Below are positions 1 to 7,218 of a stretch of 44,273 nt of DNA, piece after piece (position 1 is the first letter of the stretch; each line of letters starts with the position of its first letter). The notes beneath the pieces were generated by a model. That model was not told the DNA's origin. It did no database searches and saw only the letters and a program-made list of their open reading frames with translations. Source of the DNA: Streptomyces sp. JJ36. GTDB lineage: Bacteria > Actinomycetota > Actinomycetes > Streptomycetales > Streptomycetaceae. The stretch is taken from assembly GCF_021696945.1 (NCBI RefSeq), contig NZ_JACYHE010000047.1:1-44273 (forward strand), written 5' to 3'. A program made the position numbers and the translations under genes.

Positions 1-168
1 GGACGCTGCCATCGGAACCCCTCTCAGGATTCCTCCGGGCGCTTCCCTTCGGTGTTTTCCACCTTACCAGAGGATCTTCGTTCCGATTTCCGGTCCGATG
101 CTCCCCTCGCTCGGGCCTCCCGAGCAAGACTGCTCCGGTTCCCGTTGCGGTGGAGCCGTAAACGTACT

Positions 169-208
169 GGAGCGGGGCGCCGCGATGCAAATCGAGGCGC
201 CCCGCTCC
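169..208 (-). terminator. Terminator hairpin after rnj
   Basis: A perfect 13-bp inverted repeat (169-181 with 196-208, 14-nt loop) begins 8 nt beyond the rnj stop. There is no U-tract on the minus strand, as is common for actinomycete terminators. The rest of 1-168 holds no gene I can support. Confidence 0.75.
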
Positions 209-216
209 GCGTCGCG

Positions 217-1902
217 TCAGACCTCGACGACCACGGGGAGGATCATCGGGCGCCTGCGGTAGCTCTCGGAGACCCACTTGCCGACCGCGCGGCGCACGAG
301 CTGCTGAAGCTGATGGGGCTCGGAGATGCCGTCCTGGGCCGACTTGGCCAGGGCCTCGTCGATCCGGGGGATGACGGCCTCGAAGTCCGCGTCGTCGATG
401 CCGGAGCCCCGGGACTGGATGTGCGGACCGCCGACGATCTTCCCGGTGCTGCTGTCCACCACCACGAAGACCGAGATGATGCCCTCGTCGCCCAGGATCC
501 TGCGGTCCTTCAGCGAGGACTCGGTGACGTCTCCCACCGACAGCCCGTCCACATAGACGTAGCCCGCCTGCACCTTGCCGACGATCTTCGCCTTGCCCTC
601 CACCAGGTCGACGGCCACCCCGTCCTCCGCGATGGCGATACGGTCCTGCGGGACCCCGGTGAGCGCGGCGAGCTCGGCGTTGGCGCGCAGGTGCCGCCAC
701 TCGCCGTGTACCGGCATGACGTTCCGCGGCCGGCAGACGTTGTAGAAGTACAGCAGCTCGCCCGCCGAGGCGTGCCCGGAGACGTGGACCTTGGCGTTGC
801 CCTTGTGCACGACGTTGGCGCCCCACCGGGTGAGCCCGTTGATCACGCGGTACACGGCGTTCTCGTTCCCCGGGATGAGCGAGGACGCGAGGATCACCGT
901 GTCGCCCGGGACGATCCGGATCTGGTGGTCGCGGTTGGCCATCCGGGAGAGCGCGGCCATCGGTTCGCCCTGGGAACCGGTGCAGACGAGCACGACCTCC
1001 TCGTCCGGCAGGTCGTCCAGCGCCTTCACGTCCACGACGAGCCCGGCGGGCACCCGGAGGTACCCCAGGTCACGGGCGATGCCCATGTTGCGGACCATCG
1101 AGCGGCCGACGAAGGCCACCCGGCGTCCGTACTCGTGTGCGGCGTCGAGGATCTGCTGGATGCGGTGGACGTGCGAGGCGAAGCTGGCGACGATGATCCG
1201 CCGCTGCGCTCCCGCGAAGACCTGGCGGAGCACCTGCGAGATATCGCGCTCGGGCGGCACAAAGCCCGGCACCTCGGCGTTGGTGGAGTCGCAGAGCAGC
1301 AGGTCGATGCCCTCCTCCCCCAGCCGGGAGAAGGCCCGCAGGTCCGTGAGGCGGCCGTCGAGTGGAAGCTGGTCCATCTTGAAGTCGCCGGTGTGCACCA
1401 CCAGCCCGGCGGGGGTGCGCAGGGCGAGCGCCAGCGCGTCCGGGATGGAGTGGTTGACCGCGACGAACTCGCAGTCGAAGGGGCCGACCCGCTCCCGGTG
1501 GCCCTCCGAGACCTCGAGGGTGTACGGCCGGATGCGGTGCTCCTGCAGCTTGGCCTCGATGAGGGCCAGCGTGAGCTTGGAGCCGATGAGCGGGATGTCC
1601 GGCTTCTCGCGGAGCAGGTAGGGGATGCCGCCGATGTGGTCCTCGTGACCGTGCGTGAGGACGATGCCGTCGATGTCGTCGAGGCGGTCCCGGATGGAGG
1701 TGAAGTCCGGCAGGATCAGGTCGATGCCGGGCTGCTCCTCCTCGGGGAAGAGCACTCCGCAGTCGACGATGAGCAGGCGCCCGCCGTACTCGAACACCGT
1801 CATGTTGCGGCCGATCTCGCCCAGGCCGCCGAGCGGGGTGACGCGGAGTCCACCCTCCGGGAGCCTCGGCGGCGTACCGAGCTCGGGATGCGGATGACTC
1901 AA
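217..1902 (-). CDS. rnj: Ribonuclease J (RNase J), metallo-beta-lactamase family
   Basis: RNase J is a cytoplasmic zinc-dependent 5'-3' exonuclease and endonuclease for mRNA turnover and rRNA processing. The 561-aa protein is full length for actinobacterial RNase J. It has the N-terminal GGLGEIGRNM motif (25-34), the zinc-binding HGHEDH motif (84-89), further beta-lactamase-fold ligands (HTGDFKMD), the beta-CASP region and a C-terminal dimerisation region. The start is an unusual TTG (1900-1902), chosen because GAGGAG lies 6-7 nt upstream and the family-conserved N-terminus follows. It lies 105 bp downstream of dapA on the same strand. A 9-bp hairpin sits in the leader (1921-1954) just before the ribosome-binding site and could affect translation. 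Identity is very secure. Confidence 0.97.
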   Translation of the reverse strand: MSHPHPELGTPPRLPEGGLRVTPLGGLGEIGRNMTVFEYGGRLLIVDCGVLFPEEEQPGIDLILPDFTSIRDRLDDIDGIVLTHGHEDHIGGIPYLLREKPDIPLIGSKLTLALIEAKLQEHRIRPYTLEVSEGHRERVGPFDCEFVAVNHSIPDALALALRTPAGLVVHTGDFKMDQLPLDGRLTDLRAFSRLGEEGIDLLLCDSTNAEVPGFVPPERDISQVLRQVFAGAQRRIIVASFASHVHRIQQILDAAHEYGRRVAFVGRSMVRNMGIARDLGYLRVPAGLVVDVKALDDLPDEEVVLVCTGSQGEPMAALSRMANRDHQIRIVPGDTVILASSLIPGNENAVYRVINGLTRWGANVVHKGNAKVHVSGHASAGELLYFYNVCRPRNVMPVHGEWRHLRANAELAALTGVPQDRIAIAEDGVAVDLVEGKAKIVGKVQAGYVYVDGLSVGDVTESSLKDRRILGDEGIISVFVVVDSSTGKIVGGPHIQSRGSGIDDADFEAVIPRIDEALAKSAQDGISEPHQLQQLVRRAVGKWVSESYRRRPMILPVVVEV

Positions 1903-1920
1903 AGGACTCTCCTCACCACG

Positions 1921-1954
1921 CGCGCCACGCGCCCGGCAGGGGGCACGTGGCGCG
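1921..1954 (-). promoter_or_regulatory. rnj: Leader hairpin upstream of rnj
   Basis: A 9-bp perfect inverted repeat (1921-1929 with 1946-1954, 16-nt loop) lies in the dapA-rnj spacer, about 18 nt before the rnj start and next to its ribosome-binding site. It could be a terminator remnant of dapA, a processing site or a translational control element. Only the repeat itself is seen; the role is inferred. Confidence 0.4.
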
Positions 1955-2007
1955 AGCGATTCTTTTCACTTGCTGTGTTCTTCGGTATGGAGTTGTGAAG
2001 TCTGTGG

Positions 2008-2907
2008 TCAGAGATGTACCCCGCCGGCCGCCAGATCGCGCCTGAGCTGCTCGGTCTCCTCGGGGGAGAGCTCGACGAGCGGCATGCGGAGCGGTCCCGC
2101 GGGCATCCCCTGCAGAGCCAGCGCGGCCTTGGTGGTGATGACGCCCTGGGTGCGGAACATGCCGGTGAAGACGGGCAGCAGCTTCTGGTGGATCTCCGTG
2201 GCCTTGACCACGTCCCCGCTGACGTGCGCCTCCAGCATGGCGCGCAGCTCGGGGGTGACGAGGTGGCCGACGACCGAGACATAGCCGATCGCGCCGACCG
2301 AGAGCAGCGGGAGGTTCAGCATGTCGTCGCCGCTGTACCAGGCCAGGCCGCTGGTGGCGATGGCCCAGCTCGCACGGCCGAGGTCGCCCTTGGCGTCCTT
2401 GTTGGCCACGATCCGGGGGTGCTCGGCCAGCCGGACGATGGTCTCGGTGTTGATCGGGACACCGCTGCGGCCGGGGATGTCGTAGAGCATCACCGGCAGG
2501 TCGGTGGCGTCCGCGATGGCGGTGAAGTGCCGGTAGAGCCCCTCCTGCGGCGGCTTGCTGTAGTACGGGGTGACGGCCAGCAGGCCGTGGGCTCCGGCCT
2601 CGGCGGCCTCGCGGGCCAGCTTGAGGCTGTGCTCGGTGTGGTTCGTACCGGCTCCGGCCACGACATGGGCCCGGTCCCCGACGGCCTCCACGACCGCGCG
2701 CACGAGCTGAGCTTTCTCCACATCGCTGGTGGTGGGGGACTCGCCGGTGGTGCCGCTGACGATCAGGCCGTCGTTGCCGGCGTCCACCAGATGGGCGGCG
2801 AGCTGCTGCGCGCCGTCGAGATCGAGCGCGCCGTCCGCGGTGAACGGCGTGACCATGGCGGTCAGGACCCGCCCGAAGGGCGTCTGCGGTGTGGAGGTCG
2901 GAGCCAT
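2008..2907 (-). CDS. dapA: 4-hydroxy-tetrahydrodipicolinate synthase
   Basis: DapA condenses pyruvate with aspartate semialdehyde, the first committed step of the lysine/diaminopimelate pathway; DAP is a Streptomyces peptidoglycan component. The 299-aa protein is a typical NAL-superfamily TIM barrel. It has the GTTGE motif (52-56), TPYYSKP (113-119), Tyr142 in the LYDIPGR segment and the Schiff-base lysine K170 in the NKDAKGD segment. The ATG at 2905-2907 was chosen because the family N-terminus (FGRVLTAMVTPF) begins just after it; the longer open frame upstream runs antisense through the thyX end and is not conserved-looking. The gene lies between thyX and rnj on the same strand. A second pathway gene, dapB, lies 3.5 kb away. 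Confidence 0.96.
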   Translation of the reverse strand: MAPTSTPQTPFGRVLTAMVTPFTADGALDLDGAQQLAAHLVDAGNDGLIVSGTTGESPTTSDVEKAQLVRAVVEAVGDRAHVVAGAGTNHTEHSLKLAREAAEAGAHGLLAVTPYYSKPPQEGLYRHFTAIADATDLPVMLYDIPGRSGVPINTETIVRLAEHPRIVANKDAKGDLGRASWAIATSGLAWYSGDDMLNLPLLSVGAIGYVSVVGHLVTPELRAMLEAHVSGDVVKATEIHQKLLPVFTGMFRTQGVITTKAALALQGMPAGPLRMPLVELSPEETEQLRRDLAAGGVHL

Positions 2908-2966
2908 GGGTCCCACGCTACTCGCAGCAGGCGGTCTCCCGCTCCCTCGGGGCCGTCGGTCAGGGA

Positions 2967-3006
2967 ACCCGGCACTGTCTGCTCGGGGGTTCAGGCAGTG
3001 CCGGGT
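2967..3006 (-). terminator. Hairpin between thyX and dapA
   Basis: An 11-bp perfect inverted repeat (2967-2977 with 2996-3006) lies in the 176-bp spacer between thyX and dapA. It could end thyX transcription or attenuate read-through into dapA. A weaker imperfect repeat (3068-3078 with 3090-3100) overlaps the thyX stop codon. Confidence 0.5.
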
Positions 3007-3083
3007 CCGTGTGTTCAGCCTAGATGAACTACGCGAAACGTCGCAATACGGACACCGCGCGGCGCGCGCCGGGTTGCGTGCGC

Positions 3084-4763
3084 CTATGGCGCGACCCGGC
3101 CGTTCGCGTTGAACGCCGCATACGTCAGCGGCATGAGCTCGGCCCAGCGCGCCTCCATCCGCTCCGCCACCATCTCGATCTCGCGCTGCGGGAAGGACGG
3201 GACGCGGGCCTCCTCGTGCCGGGTGCGCAGGCCGAGGAAGTGCATCAGCGAGCGGGCGTTGCAGGTGGCGTACATCGACGAGTAGAGGCCCACCGGGAGG
3301 ACCGCGCGGGCCACCTCGCGGGCGACCCCGGCCTCCAGCAGCTCCCGGTAGGTCTCGTACGCCTGTGCGTACGAGTGGGTCATGGCCTCTCTGACCAGCT
3401 TGTGCTGCTCCTGCGTCCCGGCCGTGAACTCGTACTTGCCGGGGCGCCCCTGCTGCACCAGCTTCCGCTCCTCGTCCGGGACGTAGAAGACCGGCTGGAG
3501 CTCCCGGTACCTCCCGGACTCCTCGTTGTACGAGTTGTGCACGACGATGCCGTTGGCCAGGAAGTTGTGCCAGGGTCCCTCGACCGAGAGGTCGTACGTC
3601 ATCTCCTCGCCGTCGGGAATCACCGAAGCGACCTCGTCGGGTCGCGCCACAGCCACCTTGCCGCCCCGGACGGCCCGGGCCTGCTCGGCCGCGCTCTTCT
3701 CGGTGTGACACGCCTGGCAGGCGGGCGCCAGGTTACCGGCGTCCAAGGCGCGCTGCAGATCGTCCACGACCGGGACGACGTGATCGAGTGCGAGCTGAGC
3801 ACGGGGGAAGCGTCCCGCACACACATGGCAGACGTCCTCCTCGGCGATCAGCCGGTCACGCTGCATCGATGTCCACACGCCGATGCCACGCCGGAGGCTG
3901 GGCGGTACGAGGCGCTCGGTCGGGCGGGCCGCCGTCCCGGCGACCATGACCGCATCTCCTGGAGCCAGCTCACCGGCCTTGCACCAGCCGTCCGGCGTGA
4001 AGACCGCATGATCCACCGAACAGCGCAATTCCCGCCCCTGCCGAGTCCTGATCTTGAGCAGCGGCTTCACGCCGGACTCGATGACGTCCAGGATCGGGGC
4101 ACGCTGAGCGGCGAGGCTCTCCTCGTCATAACAGCGCACGTGGTTCCTGCGGACCGAGGCAAGCCTGCGCAGCCGGGTGCTCGGGTTCTGCTCACGGAAC
4201 TCCAGGACGGCGCTCTGGGCGGCTTCCCGGGTCTCGTGCAGACCCAGATAGTGGTACGTCCCGCGGAGACGGACCTGAGCCATCCACTTCTGCGCCTTGC
4301 GGTGCCACGTCACCCCACCCGCGGACCAGGGGAGAGAATCCTCCACGCCCTCGTGCCACTGCCGGTACAGCTCCGCGATCGGCTTTCGGCGGAGGTTCCC
4401 CGCTTCGCTCACCAGGGTGATCTCCGTGTCCCCGGCCAGGCACCATCCGACCCGGTGCCGGTGGAACTCGCGGAAGACGAAGAGGGGCGCGCTGACGAAG
4501 AAGGTCATGGAGTTGTGCTCGAACGGGCTGCCGTGCCGGTCCCGCATCAGGAAGTTGATCAGCCCCTTGGAGCGCTCCGGGTCCTTGGAGAGCTCGTCCA
4601 GGGACTGCTCGCCGGCGGTGGAGACCCGCGCCGCCCACAGCACGTCCGTGTCGGCCGCGCTGTGCTTGACCAGCTCGACCGTCATGTCACTGCGGAAACG
4701 GGGGGCGGGGGCCGGGGTGTCGGCGTCGGTCACCGGCGGGGTCCTTCCGGGTCTGTCGTTCAC
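3084..4763 (-). CDS. thyX: Flavin-dependent thymidylate synthase ThyX, interrupted by an intein
   Basis: ThyX makes dTMP from dUMP using FAD, NADPH and methylene-tetrahydrofolate. The 559-aa open frame is about 300 aa longer than a normal ThyX (about 250 aa) because an intein occupies residues 108-410. The N-extein has GSPFEHNSMTFF and FREFHRHR; the C-extein resumes with SYNEESGRYRELQP, so splicing rebuilds the RHR...S flavin/dUMP signature, and NARSLMHFLGLR follows. Splicing is therefore presumably essential for activity unless thyA exists elsewhere. The start used is GTG 4763. An in-frame GTG at 4733 (residue 11) has a better-spaced GGAAGGA ribosome-binding site, and a TAGGCT -10-like hexamer (4775-4780) would leave almost no leader for the first start, so the shorter form is plausible. 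Confidence 0.96.
   Translation of the reverse strand: MNDRPGRTPPVTDADTPAPAPRFRSDMTVELVKHSAADTDVLWAARVSTAGEQSLDELSKDPERSKGLINFLMRDRHGSPFEHNSMTFFVSAPLFVFREFHRHRVGWCLAGDTEITLVSEAGNLRRKPIAELYRQWHEGVEDSLPWSAGGVTWHRKAQKWMAQVRLRGTYHYLGLHETREAAQSAVLEFREQNPSTRLRRLASVRRNHVRCYDEESLAAQRAPILDVIESGVKPLLKIRTRQGRELRCSVDHAVFTPDGWCKAGELAPGDAVMVAGTAARPTERLVPPSLRRGIGVWTSMQRDRLIAEEDVCHVCAGRFPRAQLALDHVVPVVDDLQRALDAGNLAPACQACHTEKSAAEQARAVRGGKVAVARPDEVASVIPDGEEMTYDLSVEGPWHNFLANGIVVHNSYNEESGRYRELQPVFYVPDEERKLVQQGRPGKYEFTAGTQEQHKLVREAMTHSYAQAYETYRELLEAGVAREVARAVLPVGLYSSMYATCNARSLMHFLGLRTRHEEARVPSFPQREIEMVAERMEARWAELMPLTYAAFNANGRVAP
3534..4442 (-). mobile_element. ThyX intein with AP2-like and HNH endonuclease domains
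   Basis: This in-frame protein intron covers host residues 108-410 (303 aa). Block A is CLAGDTEITL with nucleophile Cys108. Block B is CSVDHAVFTPDGW (248-260), followed by KAGELAPGD. Blocks F and G are TYDLSVEGPWHNFLANGIVVHN split as 389-400 and 401-410, ending in the penultimate His and terminal Asn; Ser411 is the +1 residue. Between A and B lies an AP2-like DNA-binding segment (about 149-197, nt 4173-4319: GVTWHRKAQKW, LGLHETREAAQSA). Between B and F lies an HNH nuclease (about 310-360, nt 3684-3836: CHVC, LDHVVP, NLAPACQACH..K). All splicing and nuclease residues look intact, so I infer an active homing intein. Hand-counted lines inside give about 65-68% GC against 72% for one extein line. 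Confidence 0.93.
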
Positions 4764-4774
4764 CAGGTCGCCTC

Positions 4775-4780
4775 AGCCTA
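4775..4780 (-). promoter_or_regulatory. thyX: Possible -10 element for thyX
   Basis: TAGGCT on the minus strand resembles a Streptomyces housekeeping -10 hexamer. No good -35 is seen upstream. If real, transcription would start about 5 nt before GTG 4763, favouring the in-frame GTG at 4733 or near-leaderless translation. Confidence 0.3.
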
Positions 4781-4933
4781 CGGCCCGGCCGCAGGCGCGC
4801 GAGCGGCACCGCCGGGGCGCCGGGTTGCGGATCGGTGACGAACCCCGGAAATCGGGCACTCAGGAGGAGGCCGGGACGTTCAGTCCGGTACAGGCCGCAT
4901 ATGGCCGGAACGACATGATCAGGAGTGGCCCAG

Positions 4934-5170
4934 ATGGTTCGTCGGGGAGAGCCCGTCCCGTACACCTTCGTCGCCGAGGCCGAGCGGTTCCGCAGCGATG
5001 TGACGCCGCCGCCGCGGCCGCGGCGCAGCCCGCGGCAGATAGCCGGTGGCGTGCTGCTGGCGCTGACCGTGATATCGGGCCTGGTCGGATCGCTGCTGCT
5101 CGGGGTCCCGGCTCTCGACGCGGAGCGCCACCGCGACGGCGACCCGCCGGCCGCGCGCAACGGGCGCTGA
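4934..5170 (+). CDS. Small single-pass membrane protein, unknown function
   Basis: This 78-aa protein starts at ATG 4934, preferred over GTG 4925 because AGGAG (4921-4925) sits 8 nt upstream of the ATG and overlaps the GTG. The first half is hydrophilic, with a basic, proline-rich stretch (PPPRPRRSPRQ). One strong hydrophobic segment (about residues 33-55, IAGGVLLALTVISGLVGSLL) follows, then a short charged tail. A cytoplasmic N-terminus is likely from the positive residues before the helix. It is divergent from thyX and precedes the PH-domain membrane gene. Small proteins of this type are common in Streptomyces; I do not recognise a named family. Confidence 0.7.
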   Translation: MVRRGEPVPYTFVAEAERFRSDVTPPPRPRRSPRQIAGGVLLALTVISGLVGSLLLGVPALDAERHRDGDPPAARNGR

Positions 5171-5216
5171 CCCGGCACGGGCAGGGCCGGGGGTGGCCGG
5201 TCCCCGCGGGGCTCGC

Positions 5217-5222
5217 TAGTCT
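5217..5222 (+). promoter_or_regulatory. Possible -10 element upstream of PH-domain gene
   Basis: TAGTCT lies 40 nt upstream of the GTG start at 5263 and fits the actinomycete TANNNT -10 pattern. No convincing -35 accompanies it. Confidence 0.25.
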
Positions 5223-5262
5223 CACCCGTCACAGACCCCGCACATCGTGACCGAGGACCGCC

Positions 5263-5832
5263 GTGCCCCTGACCTTCCTGACGGCCGACCGGGAAGCGGA
5301 TACCTTCCCGGCATCCGAGACCCCTCTCCCGTTCGAGCAGCGGGACCACTGGCGGCGCCCGTACCGGCCGGGGCCCTGGCGGGTGGGCGGTGCGGCCCTG
5401 CTGCTGCTTCTGACGGCCTATCTGCTCATCTCCGCCGTGATCATCGCGATGGCGGGGGCCTCCTCCGGCGCGCTGAGCTGTGCGGCGGCGGCCGCCGTGA
5501 TGGTGGCGACGGCGCTGCGGCTGCTCCGGATGGGGGTGTGGGTCAGCGGTCGCGGTCTGCGGCACACGGGCCTGCTCCGCACGGTGACGTTCCGCTGGGA
5601 ACGAGTCGCCGGCGTACGCACGGCCCAGCAGCCGGTGCGGTGGCTCGGGCTGCCCCGCACGGTGCAGGGCCAGGCGCTGGTGCTGGTCCGCGGCCGTGGC
5701 GGCGGGGAGCCGCGCGTGCTGCTGACCGACCGCAACGCGGACTTCCTGGGGCGGCGCGAGGCCTTCGACCGGGCCGCCGACGTCATAGAGTCCTGGGCCG
5801 ACGAGGCGCGCTCCCTCGGCCGGTCGGGCTGA
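5263..5832 (+). CDS. PH-like domain membrane protein
   Basis: The 189-aa protein has a hydrophilic N-terminus, two adjacent transmembrane helices (about 46-64 and 70-86) and a cytoplasmic C-terminal domain. That domain has the pattern of bacterial PH-like domains (VWVSGRGLRHTGLLRTVTF, then the W-E-R-V-A-G-V-R strand, then ALVLVRG and VLLTDRNADFLGRR). Such proteins are common in actinomycetes, and their ligand is generally unknown. The start is GTG 5263, with a GAGG ribosome-binding site 6 nt upstream. The gene converges on the TPR-like membrane gene at 5909 and shares a hairpin terminator with it. Family assignment is fairly secure; function is not known. Confidence 0.8.
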   Translation: MPLTFLTADREADTFPASETPLPFEQRDHWRRPYRPGPWRVGGAALLLLLTAYLLISAVIIAMAGASSGALSCAAAAAVMVATALRLLRMGVWVSGRGLRHTGLLRTVTFRWERVAGVRTAQQPVRWLGLPRTVQGQALVLVRGRGGGEPRVLLTDRNADFLGRREAFDRAADVIESWADEARSLGRSG

Positions 5833-5841
5833 CCGGATCGG

Positions 5842-5863
5842 GCCGGCGGGACGCCCCGCCGGC
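5842..5863. terminator. Bidirectional terminator hairpin
   Basis: A 9-bp perfect GC stem with a 4-nt loop (5842-5850 with 5855-5863) lies between two convergent genes ending at 5832 and 5909. Confidence 0.75.
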
Positions 5864-5908
5864 AGGCGCTGACCGGTTCGGTGCCCCGGCCGCGGGCGGC
5901 GACCCGGT

Positions 5909-6367
5909 TCAGTCCGCGGCGTGGGTCCGCTCGCCGTCGTGCAGGGCGATCGCGCGCTGCATCGCCCTGCGGGCTCGTGGGGTGTCGCGGGCGTCATGGT
6001 AGGCGACGGCCAGCCGGAACCAGTTCCGCCAGTCGTCCGGTCCGGCCTCGGCCTCCGCGCGGCGTCGCGCGAAGACCGCGTCGGCCGAGACGCGGTCGAT
6101 GCGACCACCCGGCGTCCGCTTCAGCTCGTCGACGGGCAGTCCGCCCTCGGCGTCCAGCTCGCGGGCGAGACGGTTGGCGTTCCGTGCGAAGCGGGTGTTG
6201 TGCCAGAGGAACCAGGCGCCGATCGCGGGCAGTACCAGCACGGCCGCGCCGAAGGCGACGGTCAGGGGCGTGCCCTGCCGGATGAGCAGCACGCCGCGGC
6301 TGCCGACCAGGACGAAGTAGACGACCAGGACGGCGGCCAGCGCGCAGTAGGTGAGCCGGGCGCGCAC
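5909..6367 (-). CDS. Membrane protein with C-terminal TPR-like helices
   Basis: The 152-aa protein has two N-terminal transmembrane segments (about 6-28 and 34-55), a charged linker, and a C-terminal helical region. That region (WRNWFRLAVAYHDARDTPRA, then RRAMQRAIAL) matches one tetratricopeptide-like repeat. The GTG start (6365-6367) lies 2 nt after the dapB stop, so the two are almost certainly co-transcribed and translationally coupled. A role in lysine biosynthesis is not implied by the sequence. The function is unknown. Confidence 0.8.
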   Translation of the reverse strand: MRARLTYCALAAVLVVYFVLVGSRGVLLIRQGTPLTVAFGAAVLVLPAIGAWFLWHNTRFARNANRLARELDAEGGLPVDELKRTPGGRIDRVSADAVFARRRAEAEAGPDDWRNWFRLAVAYHDARDTPRARRAMQRAIALHDGERTHAAD

Positions 6368-6369
6368 GG

Positions 6370-7125
6370 TCAGTCCAGATCCATGAAGTGTTCCAGCCCG
6401 TAGGTCAGGCCGGGGGCGGAGCCGACGCGGCGGACGCCCAGGAGCACGCCGGGCATGAAGGAGCCGCGGTTCATCGAGTCGTGGCGGAGGGTGAAGGTCT
6501 CCCCGTCGTCACCGAAGATCACCTCCTGGTGCGCGACCAGCCCGCGCAGCCGCACGGCGTGCACCGGCACGCCGTCCACGTCGGCCCCGCGGGCGCCCTC
6601 CAGGGCGCTGGTGGTGGCGTCGGGCTGCGGCGGGCAGCCGGCCTCCCGGCGGGCCTCGGCGACGAGCTGGGCGGTGCGGACCGCGGTGCCGCTGGGGGCG
6701 TCGGCCTTGCCGGGGTGGTGCAACTCGACGACTTCCACGGATTCGAAGAAGCGAGCGGCCTGCCGGGCGAACCGCATGGTGAGGACGGCGCCGATGCCGA
6801 AGTTCGGCGCGATGAGCACACCGGTGCCGGGCACGTCGCCGAGCCAGCCGCGGAGCCGCTCCAGGCGCTCCGGGGTCCAGCCGGTGGTGCCGACCACGCC
6901 GTGGATGCCGTGCCGCACGCAGAACTCGAGGTTGTCCATGACGGAGTCCGGGTGGGTCAGCTCGATCGCGACCTCGGCACCCGCCTCCGTGAGGGTCTCC
7001 AGGGCGTCCCCGCTGCCGAGGGCGGCGACCAGCTCCAGGTCGTCGGCCGCCTCCACGGCGCGTACGGCCTCGGAGCCCATCCGGCCCTTGGCGCCGATGA
7101 CCGCCACCCGGGTTCGGTTGCTCAT
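6370..7125 (-). CDS. dapB: 4-hydroxy-tetrahydrodipicolinate reductase
   Basis: DapB reduces the DapA product with NAD(P)H in DAP/lysine synthesis. The 251-aa length is normal. It has the N-terminal Rossmann motif VAVIGAKGRMG (7-17), the GTTGW loop (79-83), PNFGIGAV (107-114) and the catalytic signature ELHHPGKADAPSGTA (134-148) with His and Lys acid/base residues. The C-terminal segment is VLLGVRRVGSAPGLTYGLEHFMDL. It is the first of a coupled pair with the TPR-like membrane protein and lies 93 bp downstream of the M16 peptidase on the same strand. Confidence 0.97.
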   Translation of the reverse strand: MSNRTRVAVIGAKGRMGSEAVRAVEAADDLELVAALGSGDALETLTEAGAEVAIELTHPDSVMDNLEFCVRHGIHGVVGTTGWTPERLERLRGWLGDVPGTGVLIAPNFGIGAVLTMRFARQAARFFESVEVVELHHPGKADAPSGTAVRTAQLVAEARREAGCPPQPDATTSALEGARGADVDGVPVHAVRLRGLVAHQEVIFGDDGETFTLRHDSMNRGSFMPGVLLGVRRVGSAPGLTYGLEHFMDLD

Positions 7126-7218
7126 GGGGTGCTCATTCTCCTGTCGTGCTCGGTGCGGGCCCGCGGCGGTCGCGGGGCGTGGTGCCGCGGGTCCAGTCTG
7201 CCCCGTCCGCGTCCCGGG

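Noticed and set aside
52..1998. Long plus-strand open frame antisense to rnj
   Set aside because: Its translation is Asp/Val/His/Gly-rich with no domain, typical of the shadow frame opposite a high-GC gene; rnj on the other strand is certain.
2908..3711. Open frame extending dapA upstream by 268 codons
   Set aside because: It runs antisense/out of frame through thyX, and the DapA family N-terminus begins at 2907.
3684..3836. HNH segment as a free-standing endonuclease gene
   Set aside because: It is continuous and in frame with the intein and ThyX exteins, with no own start and ribosome-binding site.
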